Source: Microtetraspora sp. NBRC 13810
GTDB lineage: Bacteria; Actinomycetota; Actinomycetes; Streptosporangiales; Streptosporangiaceae
DNA: 64,000 nucleotides
Assembly (NCBI RefSeq): GCF_030268685.1
Contig: NZ_BSRQ01000009.1
Coordinates: 124,001 to 188,000, forward strand
Reading direction: 5' to 3'
Shown: piece after piece, positions 53,465 through 61,002 of the stretch
Position numbering within the stretch: the first letter of the stretch is position 1
How the letters are laid out: the number at the start of each line of letters is the position of its first letter
The notes under the pieces: model-generated
Told to the model about the DNA's origin: nothing
Databases searched by the model: none
What the model saw: the letters and a program-made list of their open reading frames with translations, nothing else
Translations under genes and position numbers: made by a program

Positions 53465-54913
53465 ATGAGCGACCGGCCTATCACCACGACGGACGCGGGC
53501 ATCCCCGCACCCAGCGACGAGTTCTCCCAGTCCGTCGGACCCAACGGCCCTCTGCTGCTGCAGGACCACTACCTCATCCAGAAGATGGCCCAGTTCAACC
53601 GGGAACGGGTGCCTGAGCGGGTGGTCCACGCCAAGGGCGGCGGCGCGCACGGCCTGTTGCAGATCACCGAGGACGTGAGCCAGTTCACCAAGGCGAATCT
53701 GTTCCAGAAGGGCAAGGAGACCGAGCTCTTCCTGCGCTTCTCGACCGTCGCGGGTGAGCTGGGCAGCGCGGACACCGCTCGCGACCCGCGCGGATTCGCC
53801 ATCAAGTTCTACACCGAAGACGGCAACTACGACATCGTCGGCAACAACACGCCGATCTTCTTCATTCGCGACCCCTCGAAGTTCTCCGACTTCATCCACT
53901 CGCAGAAGCGCCGCGCCGACACGCACACGCGTGACAACAACATGCAGTGGGACTTCTGGACCCTCTCCCCGGAGTCGGCGCATCAGGTCACCTTCCTGAT
54001 GAGCGACCGCGGCACCCCGAGGACGTGGCGCAACATGCACGGCTTCGGCTCGCACACCTTCCTCTGGTACAACGCGGCGGGCGAGAAGTTCTGGGTCAAG
54101 TACCACTTCAGGACCGAGCAGGGCATCGAGAACTTCACGGCCGACGAGGCCAAGGCCATGACCGCGGAGGACGCGGACTTCCACATCCGCGACCTGCACA
54201 CCGCGATCGCCGCCGGCGACCATCCGGCGTGGACGGTCAACATCCAGCTGATGCCGTTCGAGGCGGCGGCGGACTACCGGTTCAACCCCTTCGACCTGAC
54301 GAAGGTGTGGCCGCACGCCGACTATCCGGAGATCACCATCGGCCGGTTCGTCCTGAACCGCAACCCCGAGAACTACTTCGCCGAGGTCGAGCAGGCGGGC
54401 TTCGAGCCGGCCAACCTCGTCCCCGGCATCGGCGCCTCCCCGGACAAGATGCTCCAGGGCCGCCTGTTCTCCTACCCCGACACCCACCGCTACCGCATCG
54501 GCCCCAACTATCTCCAGCTCCCGGTGAACGCGCCGAAGTCGCCCGTCCACAGCTACAACAAGGACGGCGCCATGCGCTTCAGCAACCCGGGCGACCCGGT
54601 CTACGCGCCGAACAGCGTCAACGGCCCGGCCGCCGACCCCGCCCGGTACGAGGGCGAGAACTACCAGGTCACCGGTGAGATCATCCGCAGCGCCTACGCC
54701 AAGCACGCCGAGGACGACGACTACGTGCAGCCGCGCGCCCTGTGGGAGAACGTGCTGTCCGAGACCGACCGCGCCCACCTCGTGAGCAACATCGTCGGCC
54801 ACGCCTCCGCCCCGGAGGTCACCCCCGACATGCACAAGCGGGTCGTCGAGTACTGGACCAACGTCCACAAGGACCTCGGCCAGGGCGTGGCCCGGGGACT
54901 CGGCGTCGCTTGA
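53465..54913 (+). CDS. Monofunctional haem catalase
   Basis: A 482-residue small-subunit catalase. Distal His is in RVVHAKGGGAHG, distal Asn in DIVGNNTPIFFIRDP, and the proximal haem-ligand Tyr in RLFSYPDTHRYRIGPNYLQL. The N-terminal MSDRPITTTDAGIP and length fit clade 3 catalases. ATG at 53465 has GGAGG 9 bases upstream; a GTG two codons earlier is less well spaced. It lies 52 bases after the Fur-family gene, so probably cotranscribed and peroxide-induced. Two strong hairpins follow. Confidence 0.96.
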   Translation: MSDRPITTTDAGIPAPSDEFSQSVGPNGPLLLQDHYLIQKMAQFNRERVPERVVHAKGGGAHGLLQITEDVSQFTKANLFQKGKETELFLRFSTVAGELGSADTARDPRGFAIKFYTEDGNYDIVGNNTPIFFIRDPSKFSDFIHSQKRRADTHTRDNNMQWDFWTLSPESAHQVTFLMSDRGTPRTWRNMHGFGSHTFLWYNAAGEKFWVKYHFRTEQGIENFTADEAKAMTAEDADFHIRDLHTAIAAGDHPAWTVNIQLMPFEAAADYRFNPFDLTKVWPHADYPEITIGRFVLNRNPENYFAEVEQAGFEPANLVPGIGASPDKMLQGRLFSYPDTHRYRIGPNYLQLPVNAPKSPVHSYNKDGAMRFSNPGDPVYAPNSVNGPAADPARYEGENYQVTGEIIRSAYAKHAEDDDYVQPRALWENVLSETDRAHLVSNIVGHASAPEVTPDMHKRVVEYWTNVHKDLGQGVARGLGVA

Positions 54914-54948
54914 TCACGGCTTAGAGCCACCCCAAAGCCGTGATCAAG
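54909..54948 (+). terminator. Catalase terminator
   Basis: A perfect 14-base stem CTTGATCACGGCTT / AAGCCGTGATCAAG with a 12-base loop; the left arm includes the catalase stop codon. Confidence 0.88.
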
Positions 54949-54955
54949 CGACAAG

Positions 54956-54992
54956 GGGGCTTGCGTCCGGTCGGCGGACGCAAGCCCCTCTT
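54956..54992. terminator. Second terminator between convergent genes
   Basis: A perfect 14-base stem GGGGCTTGCGTCCG / CGGACGCAAGCCCC with a 5-base loop and TCTT tail, 7 bases after the first. It would stop transcripts from both directions; the leftward hydrolase gene ends at 54992. Confidence 0.88.
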
Positions 54993-56518
54993 CAGGGGCT
55001 GACGATCGGCATCACGGTCGTCGGCATGTCGGTGATGGCCCGCCCCACCAAGGGCCGGTCATCACCACCGAGGACGCGCTGCACAAGGATGTCGGTGAAC
55101 CGGTCCGGTTTCTCGAACATCGAGCGGTGCCCGGCGCCGGCAAGGATGACGTGCTCTTTCTGGGGCGCCCGGAGTTTCGCGTACCAGTCCTTCATCAGCT
55201 CCATCCGGACGGGCACCTCGCCGGAGCCGTCGATGAAGAGCGCCGGGATCGTGAGGCGGGAGAGGCGATCCCGCAGGTCGATGTCGCGTACCTGCGGATA
55301 GTAGAGGTCGAAGGCATCCAGGAAGCCGGAGAACAGGTGGACCTTGTCCAGCAAGGAGTACTCCTGCGCCTGCATACTCTCGTCGAGCCCGCCCTGGGCG
55401 CCATGACCACGGTCGCCGCTCGCATAAACCCTGCCCTCGGCCAGCAGCATCGGCTCATAGCCGTAAACGCCGTCATAGGGAGGCGGTCCGACGGCTTCCA
55501 GCGCGGCGATGAGCTCGGTGTCACCCTGACTTCGGGCCCACTCCAGCGTCTCGCCGTACTGCACGCGGTCGGCCGCGCCGGTGTTCACCGCCTGACCGAC
55601 ACCGATGTAGGCGTGGAACAACTCGGGCCGGCGTTGCGCGGCGAACACGGCGGGCAGGGTGCCACCGGAGTGCGCCAGCAGATAGATCCGGTCCTTGCCG
55701 AAGCGGCCCCTGAGATGGTTCGCGGCCGCAAGGGCGGCGTTGACCTCACTGTCGAGGTTCAGCGTGGCGGTGGGCTCGATGGCCGGGTAGGAGCTCCCGC
55801 CACCACGCCGGTCGAGAGTGGCGACGACGAAGTGCTTTTCCAACTGGGACAGATGCTTGCGCACCGCGCCCCGCTCGGCGGCGCCGGGAGCGCCGGGCAC
55901 GAACAGCAGGACGGGCTTGGCCGTATCGGAGCCGCGGACCATCAGCCCGAGCCGGTGCGATCCGCTCGTGATGGTCGTCAACTCGGCCACGCCGCGCCCA
56001 CCCGTCAGGGGAGCCGTGCGGGCGGGTAGCGCGACAGCGATCCCCATCACGGCGACGATCACCGTGAGCGCACCGATCACAGCCCTGCCGAGGTGGCGCC
56101 GGACGCGAGCGGCCTTTCCCGCCGGGGACCTCCCCGCCGCCCGGCGGGCGAGGCCCGCGCCGTAGGCGGCGCCGACGTACATCGGCAGCAACGCGAGCAG
56201 GCCATGCACGCCCCGGCCGGCGACGAACGCCAGCACGCCGAACAGGCTGCCTGCCGGAGCGTCGACGCTCGGCCCCTGCGCACGAATGCGGAAGATCTCG
56301 AAGGCGACGGCGGCCAGGGCCGGCGCCCCGATCATCGCCCATCGCGACCTGGCGAGATAGCCGGCGGCGCCACCGACGACGAGGCCGAGCCCGATGCTGA
56401 TCAGCGCCGCGTCCGGCGTCAGCGGGCCACGCGGGGTGATCACACCTGCGGCCGCTCCCCACACCACGGGTACGAGACCGGCCAGGACGAGTTCGGTGGA
56501 CCGACTACCTGAAGCCAT
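54992..56518 (-). CDS. Alpha/beta hydrolase with N-terminal membrane domain
   Basis: A 508-residue protein. The first about 180 residues hold five or six hydrophobic helices (ELVLAGLVPVVWGAAAGVIT onward). The rest is an alpha/beta hydrolase: oxyanion region LLFVPGAPGAAERG, nucleophile motif YLLAHSGGTLPAVFA (Ser in AHSGG), acid near ALFIDGSGEVP and His in ILAGAGHRSMFEKP. The ATG at 56518 has GGAGAGG 6 bases upstream. Its upstream region carries three identical-core operators shared with a divergent TetR gene. Family members include peptidases and esterases; substrate unknown, perhaps a membrane-permeant toxic ester or peptide. Confidence 0.88.
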   Translation of the reverse strand: MASGSRSTELVLAGLVPVVWGAAAGVITPRGPLTPDAALISIGLGLVVGGAAGYLARSRWAMIGAPALAAVAFEIFRIRAQGPSVDAPAGSLFGVLAFVAGRGVHGLLALLPMYVGAAYGAGLARRAAGRSPAGKAARVRRHLGRAVIGALTVIVAVMGIAVALPARTAPLTGGRGVAELTTITSGSHRLGLMVRGSDTAKPVLLFVPGAPGAAERGAVRKHLSQLEKHFVVATLDRRGGGSSYPAIEPTATLNLDSEVNAALAAANHLRGRFGKDRIYLLAHSGGTLPAVFAAQRRPELFHAYIGVGQAVNTGAADRVQYGETLEWARSQGDTELIAALEAVGPPPYDGVYGYEPMLLAEGRVYASGDRGHGAQGGLDESMQAQEYSLLDKVHLFSGFLDAFDLYYPQVRDIDLRDRLSRLTIPALFIDGSGEVPVRMELMKDWYAKLRAPQKEHVILAGAGHRSMFEKPDRFTDILVQRVLGGDDRPLVGRAITDMPTTVMPIVSP

Positions 56519-56538
56519 CGCCGTCCTCTCCACCAGCA

Positions 56539-56554
56539 TGTAGCAATCGCTACA
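56539..56554. promoter_or_regulatory. TetR operator 1 (TGTAGC-N4-GCTACA)
   Basis: Inverted repeat with a 4-base spacer AATC. First of three sites spaced 26 and 25 bases apart between the hydrolase and TetR genes. Confidence 0.85.
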
Positions 56555-56564
56555 TGCAAGAGAA

Positions 56565-56580
56565 TGTAGCGGACGCTACA
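56565..56580. promoter_or_regulatory. TetR operator 2 (TGTAGC-N4-GCTACA)
   Basis: Same half-sites, spacer GGAC. Middle site of the array. Confidence 0.85.
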
Positions 56581-56589
56581 GGTAAGGAA

Positions 56590-56605
56590 TGTAGCAGGCG
56601 CTACA
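56590..56605. promoter_or_regulatory. TetR operator 3 (TGTAGC-N4-GCTACA)
   Basis: Same half-sites, spacer AGGC. 21 bases before the TetR start codon. A lone half-site TTGCTAC follows at 56611. Confidence 0.85.
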
Positions 56606-56626
56606 TGAAGTTGCTACCGTGCAGCA

Positions 56627-57205
56627 ATGGACCGTCGCGCCGAGCTGGCCGCAGGAGTGCTGGACTACGTGCTCGAGCACGGCCTCATCGGGTTGTCGCT
56701 GCGTCCACTGGCGGCCGCGCTGAACACCAGCGACCGCATGCTGATCTATCACTTCGGCAGCAAGGAGGGCCTGGTCGGGGAGGCCCTCGCCCTCGCTCAG
56801 CAGCGGCTGGCCACCTCGATCGCGCCTCCCGGCCCGGAGGTGGACACCGTCGCGGCGCTCGTCAGATACCTGTGGTCCGCGCTCGGTGACGTCTCGGGCG
56901 CACAGGCCACCCGGCTCTATCTCGACCTGTCGGTTCTGGCGACCCAGGACCCCGCGCGCTGGCGGGCGGCCGTCGAACGGCTGCGCTCACCGTGGCGCGA
57001 GCCGCTGCGCATGGGCCTGGTCGCCTTCGGCATCGAGGAGAAGGAGGCGCCCGCGCTCGCCGACCTCATCCTCGGCACCCTCGACGGGCTGGCACTCGAT
57101 CGCCTGGTCGCCGGAGACCCGGCACGCGCCGACGCCGCCGCGGCAGCCTTCGCAGACCTGCTCGAACTCCGTTCCGATGACCCTTGGGGGCGCAATCGGT
57201 CGTAA
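56627..57205 (+). CDS. TetR-family repressor divergent from the membrane hydrolase
   Basis: A 192-residue TetR regulator. Helix-turn-helix: LSLRPLAAALNTSDRMLIYH with FGSKEGLVGEAL (about residues 22-55). The C-terminal domain is helical, with ALADLILGTLDGLALDRLVA near residue 150. ATG at 56627. The three operators in the divergent gap have identical half-sites, so this protein most likely binds them cooperatively and represses both itself and the hydrolase. Confidence 0.9.
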   Translation: MDRRAELAAGVLDYVLEHGLIGLSLRPLAAALNTSDRMLIYHFGSKEGLVGEALALAQQRLATSIAPPGPEVDTVAALVRYLWSALGDVSGAQATRLYLDLSVLATQDPARWRAAVERLRSPWREPLRMGLVAFGIEEKEAPALADLILGTLDGLALDRLVAGDPARADAAAAAFADLLELRSDDPWGRNRS

Positions 57206-57252
57206 CAGCCGGTCAGCGGCGGACGGCACCCTGGGATGTTGACGGGAATGCC

Positions 57253-57447
57253 CTAGACATCGAATTCGCCGTCCTTCACTCCCCCGACGAAATCCGCCCA
57301 TTCCGCGGCAGTGAACACGAGAACGGCGCCGTCCCGATCGTGGCCGTCGCGCAAACCGACCTGCCCGTCCTCCAGCAGGGCGATCTCGACGGCGTCACCG
57401 CCGGCGGCGCCTCGCGCGCTCTTCTTCCAGACGCCGGACTGCTGCAT
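57253..57447 (-). CDS. DUF397 protein
   Basis: A 64-residue member of the actinobacterial DUF397 family: MQQSGVWKKSARGAAGGDAV, then VGLRDGHDRDGAVLVFTAAE, then WADFVGGVKDGEFDV. ATG at 57447 has GAGG 8 bases upstream. DUF397 proteins usually sit beside an XRE-type HTH regulator (WhiJ/BldB-like systems) and act with it, but no such partner is present here. An orphan. Confidence 0.88.
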   Translation of the reverse strand: MQQSGVWKKSARGAAGGDAVEIALLEDGQVGLRDGHDRDGAVLVFTAAEWADFVGGVKDGEFDV

Positions 57448-57694
57448 GACGATCCTCTCGAACAACACCGGCAGTCGTTTCCAGTGACTGACCCGGCATG
57501 ATTCTTCCACGGAGATCACTCCACACGGTTCAGGCAGCCGGTGTCGCGTCCGGCGGACCAGCCCGGTCCGGTCGCCGGGGGCCGGGGCCCGCGGGTGCCG
57601 CGGTGTTCACCGGAGCGCCTGTCACGCTACGCCCGATCTGAAAGGGTTGGTGAACACGCGGACCTCAATTGATCACCCGCACTAGGCTTGACAG
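57448..57694. other. Gap between DUF397 and HD gene
   Basis: No gene seen. GC-rich stretches without clear open frames. It holds the word CAGTGACTG at 57482, the core of the GH95/IclR palindrome, without matching flanks. A TAGGCT -10 box at 57683-57688 serves the next gene. Confidence 0.5.
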
Positions 57695-58300
57695 GTGACT
57701 ATCGCGCCTCAAGAAGATCGGCTGCACGCCCAGATCGAGTTCGCCCTGGAGATCGACAAGCTGAAGCGCGTGATCCGCCGTAACACACTCATGGACGGGT
57801 CGCGGAGGGAGAACGACGCCGAGCATTCCTGGTACATCGGCATGCTGGCGATGGTCATGGGCGAATACGCCCCACCTGGCACCGACCTGGACCGGGTCAC
57901 GGCGATGCTGCTGGTGCACGACATCGTCGAGATCGACGCCGGGGACACCTTCATCTACGACTCCGCCGCGGTCGCCGCCCAGCCCGAGCTGGAGCGGAAG
58001 GCCGCCGAGCGCATCTTCGGCCTGCTCCCGGCCGACCAGGCCGGCCGGCTGCGTGAGCTGTGGGAGGAGTTCGAGGAGCGGCGCACGCCGGAGGCGAGGT
58101 TCGCCAAGGCGCTGGACCGGCTGGCTCCGATTCTCGCCAACCACAGAACGGAGGGCGGCACCTGGTCGCTCTACAAGGTAACCGCCGAGCAAGTTCGTAA
58201 AAATGTAAAAATCATTGAGGACGGTTCGCCCGCCCTGGGCCGCTATGCGGCGGAACTCATCGAGCTCTCCGTAAGCCGGGGGCACCTGGCCGTTTCCTAG
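57695..58300 (+). CDS. HD-domain hydrolase (YfbR-like 5'-deoxynucleotidase family)
   Basis: A 201-residue HD phosphohydrolase. Metal ligands: His44 in DAEHSWYIGML, His75-Asp76 in LLVHDIVEIDAGD, and a distal Asp near ALDRLAPI. The pattern EHSWYI is that of the YfbR/HDDC2 group, which removes phosphate from deoxynucleoside monophosphates; substrate not proven here. GTG at 57695 is 6 bases from a TAGGCT -10 box, so leaderless. A stand-alone gene. Confidence 0.9.
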   Translation: MTIAPQEDRLHAQIEFALEIDKLKRVIRRNTLMDGSRRENDAEHSWYIGMLAMVMGEYAPPGTDLDRVTAMLLVHDIVEIDAGDTFIYDSAAVAAQPELERKAAERIFGLLPADQAGRLRELWEEFEERRTPEARFAKALDRLAPILANHRTEGGTWSLYKVTAEQVRKNVKIIEDGSPALGRYAAELIELSVSRGHLAVS

Positions 58301-58383
58301 CATCGCGGTCTGGCGGCTAGGGTGCTTTACGGTGTTCTCCCCGTACATGCGGGTAGGTCACCATCCAGCGAGAGGGGGCGCCG

Positions 58384-59298
58384 GTGAAAGAGACAGTCAA
58401 GACCGGGCGGCGGTCTCTGCGACGCATGTGGCCCACCATCGATCTCGCGGAGCGGCTGGAAAGCACCACGACGATGGACCGGCCGATCCAGATCGTGGCG
58501 CGAGCCGTGCGCGGGATCGTCCGACCGGGCCGGGTTCGCGACCTGCTGCACGGTGTGCCCACCGGCAATCCCGTGCATCCGCCGCTGACCACGGTCAGCC
58601 TGGGCTGCTGGCTGGCCACGGCGGTGCTCGACCTGTCGTCGGTGGACCGGCGGGCCGCCCGGACCGTGCTCGCCACCGGCATCGCCGGGTCCGTGCCGGC
58701 CATCGCCGCCGGGCTCACCGACTGGTCCTCGCTGCACCGGGAGCAGCAGCGCGTCGGCTTCGTGCACGCGATCGCCAACCTGGGCGCGACCTCGCTCTAC
58801 ACCGCCTCCCTGCTGCTGCGCCTGTCCGGGCGCGAGCAGGCGGGCCGGGCGCTGGCCTTCGCCGGGCTCGGCGCCGCCGGGCTGGGCGGTTACCTCGGCG
58901 GGCACCTGTCCTACCGGCTGGCCGCGGGCGCCAACCACGCCGAGTCGGTGACGCATCTCATGCCGCTCGGCTGGCACAACCTGTGCGACCTCAAGGACCT
59001 GCCCGACGGCCGCCCGGTGGCCCGCCGGCTGGGCTATATCGACCTGTTCGTGCTGCGCACCGGTGAGGACGTGACGGTCCTCGCGGACGGCTGCTCCCAT
59101 CTCGCGGGCCCGCTCCACCAGGGCAGGCTGACCAGCGAGGACGGGCAGGTGTGCGTGGTCTGCCCGTGGCACGGCAGCACGTTCCGGCTGTCCGACGGCG
59201 CCGTGGTGCACGGCCCGGCGACCGCGCCGCAGCCGGCCTTCCAGACCCGGGTCCGCCGGGACGGCCTCATTCAGGTCCGTCCGGCGCAACCGGCCTGA
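58384..59298 (+). CDS. DUF2231 membrane protein with C-terminal Rieske [2Fe-2S] domain
   Basis: A 304-residue fusion. Residues about 50-190 are the DUF2231 membrane domain (GNPVHPPLTTVSLGCWLATA, further helices to about 180). Residues about 215-300 are a Rieske domain with cluster ligands Cys237-x-His239 (ADGCSHLAG) and Cys260-x2-His263 (CPWHGSTF). The acceptor of its electrons is unknown. GTG at 58384 has GAGGGGG 5 bases upstream. It is followed, 26 bases later, by the receiver-flavoenzyme gene and then a histidine kinase; a joint redox pathway is likely. Confidence 0.88.
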   Translation: MKETVKTGRRSLRRMWPTIDLAERLESTTTMDRPIQIVARAVRGIVRPGRVRDLLHGVPTGNPVHPPLTTVSLGCWLATAVLDLSSVDRRAARTVLATGIAGSVPAIAAGLTDWSSLHREQQRVGFVHAIANLGATSLYTASLLLRLSGREQAGRALAFAGLGAAGLGGYLGGHLSYRLAAGANHAESVTHLMPLGWHNLCDLKDLPDGRPVARRLGYIDLFVLRTGEDVTVLADGCSHLAGPLHQGRLTSEDGQVCVVCPWHGSTFRLSDGAVVHGPATAPQPAFQTRVRRDGLIQVRPAQPA

Positions 59299-59324
59299 CA
59301 CGTCACCGTGCTTTTATTGGCTTT

Positions 59325-60983
59325 ATGGCAAACCCGGCGATTCTGACCGTCGACGACGATCCGGCTGTGTCCCGCGCGGTCGCCCGTGACGTGCGGCGCC
59401 GCTACGGCGACCGTTATCGCGTGGTGCGCGCCGATTCGGCGTCCGCCGCCCTTGAGGCGCTCCGTGAGATCAAGCTCCGTGGCGACCAGGTGGCGGTCAT
59501 CCTGGCCGACTACCGGATGCCGGAGATGAACGGCATCCAGTTCCTCGAAGCGGCCATGGACCTCTTCCCGCTGGCCCGCCGGGTGCTGCTCACGGCGTAC
59601 GCGGACACCGACGCCGCGATCGACGCGATCAACGTCGTGGACCTCGACCATTACCTGCTCAAGCCGTGGAACCCGCCGGAGGAGAAGCTTTACCCGGTGG
59701 TGGACACGTTGCTGGACGCCTGGTCGTCCACGCCGGAGGTGGCCGCGCCCGACATCCGGGTGGTGGGGCACCGCTGGTCGGCTCCGTCGTTCGTGGTGCG
59801 CGACTTCCTGGCCCGCAACCTGGTGCCCTATCGCTGGCTGCAGGCCGACGAGCCGGAGGGTGAGCGGCTGCTGATGGCCGCCGGGGTGTCCCCGTCGGAC
59901 GTGCCGGTGGTCGTCACGGCGGACGGCAAGTCGCTGGTCCAGCCGTCGGAGGCCGAGCTGGCCGCGAACGTCGGCCTGACCACCACCCCCGCGTCCGACT
60001 TCTACGACCTCGTCGTGGTCGGCGCCGGTCCCGCCGGGCTCGGCGCGGCCGTCTACGGCGCGTCGGAGGGGCTGCGCACCCTGCTCGTCGAGCAGCGCGC
60101 CACCGGCGGCCAGGCCGGGCAGAGCAGCCGGATCGAGAACTACCTGGGCTTCCCCGACGGCGTGTCCGGCGCGCAGCTCACCGACCGGGCGCGGCGGCAG
60201 GCGCTGCGGTTCGGCGCCGAGCTGCTGACCACCCGGGAGGCGGTGGGCCTCGCGCCTGGCGGGTCGAGCCGGCTGCTGCACTTCGGCGACGGCTCCACCA
60301 TCGCCGCGCACACCGTGGTGCTGGCCACCGGCGTCTCCTACCGGCTGCTGGACGCCCCCGGCCTGGCCGAGCTGTGCGGACGCGGCGTCTACTACGGCTC
60401 CGCCGCCACCGAGGCCCCCCACTGCTCCGGCGAAGAGGTCTACATCGTGGGCGGCGCCAACTCGGCGGGTCAGGCCGCGGTCTACTTCTCCCGGTACGCC
60501 CAGCGGGTGAACATCCTGATCCGCGGCAGCGATCTTACCCGTTCCATGTCGCAGTACCTGATCGAGCAGATCGCCCGGCTCGGCAACATCGTGGTGCACC
60601 CGCACACCGAGGTCGCCGCGGGCGAGGGCACCGAACACCTGGAGACGCTGACGCTGCGCGACACCCGTTCCGGTGAGACGCGCACGGTGGACACCTCGTG
60701 GCTGTTCGTCTTCATCGGCGCCGAGCCGCGCACCGGCTGGCTCGACCAGGTGGTCGACCGGGACGAGCGCGGCTTCGTGCTCACCGGTCCGGACCTGCTC
60801 AACGACGGGCGGCGGCCGTCGGGCTGGCCGCTGCCGCGCGACCCGTACCACCTGGAGTGCAGCATGCCGGGCGTGTTCGCGGCCGGTGACGTGCGGGCCA
60901 CGTCGGTCAAACGGGTGGCGAGCGCGGTGGGCGAGGGCGCGATGGCGGTCTCCCTGGTGCACCGCTATCTGGAAGCACAGTGA
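59325..60983 (+). CDS. Receiver domain fused to thioredoxin-reductase-like flavoenzyme lacking CxxC
   Basis: A 552-residue, three-part protein. Residues 1-125 are a complete response-regulator receiver (acidic TVDDDPAVS, phospho-acceptor Asp62 in ADYRMPEMNG, LLTAYAD, LLKPW). Residues about 138-225 look like a glutaredoxin fold in which the active site is replaced by RWSAPSFVV. From residue 227 (YDLVVVGAGPAGLGAAVYGA) a thioredoxin-reductase-type FAD/NAD(P) enzyme follows, with IVGGANSAGQAAVYFS and GVFAAGDVRATSVKRV. The redox-active CxxC (usually near YCATCDG) is absent: the site reads YYGSAATEAPHC (356-367). ATG at 59325 appears leaderless (TTTATT box). The histidine kinase gene follows after 19 bases. 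Confidence 0.92.
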   Translation: MANPAILTVDDDPAVSRAVARDVRRRYGDRYRVVRADSASAALEALREIKLRGDQVAVILADYRMPEMNGIQFLEAAMDLFPLARRVLLTAYADTDAAIDAINVVDLDHYLLKPWNPPEEKLYPVVDTLLDAWSSTPEVAAPDIRVVGHRWSAPSFVVRDFLARNLVPYRWLQADEPEGERLLMAAGVSPSDVPVVVTADGKSLVQPSEAELAANVGLTTTPASDFYDLVVVGAGPAGLGAAVYGASEGLRTLLVEQRATGGQAGQSSRIENYLGFPDGVSGAQLTDRARRQALRFGAELLTTREAVGLAPGGSSRLLHFGDGSTIAAHTVVLATGVSYRLLDAPGLAELCGRGVYYGSAATEAPHCSGEEVYIVGGANSAGQAAVYFSRYAQRVNILIRGSDLTRSMSQYLIEQIARLGNIVVHPHTEVAAGEGTEHLETLTLRDTRSGETRTVDTSWLFVFIGAEPRTGWLDQVVDRDERGFVLTGPDLLNDGRRPSGWPLPRDPYHLECSMPGVFAAGDVRATSVKRVASAVGEGAMAVSLVHRYLEAQ

Positions 60984-61002
60984 ACGGCCCGCAGGAGGAC
61001 CG

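Noticed and set aside
57482-57490. A third copy of the GH95/IclR palindrome core, CAGTGACTG
   Set aside because: The flanking W and T/A pairs do not match and the 9-base core is expected about 0.5 times by chance in 64 kb; the neighbours are unrelated.
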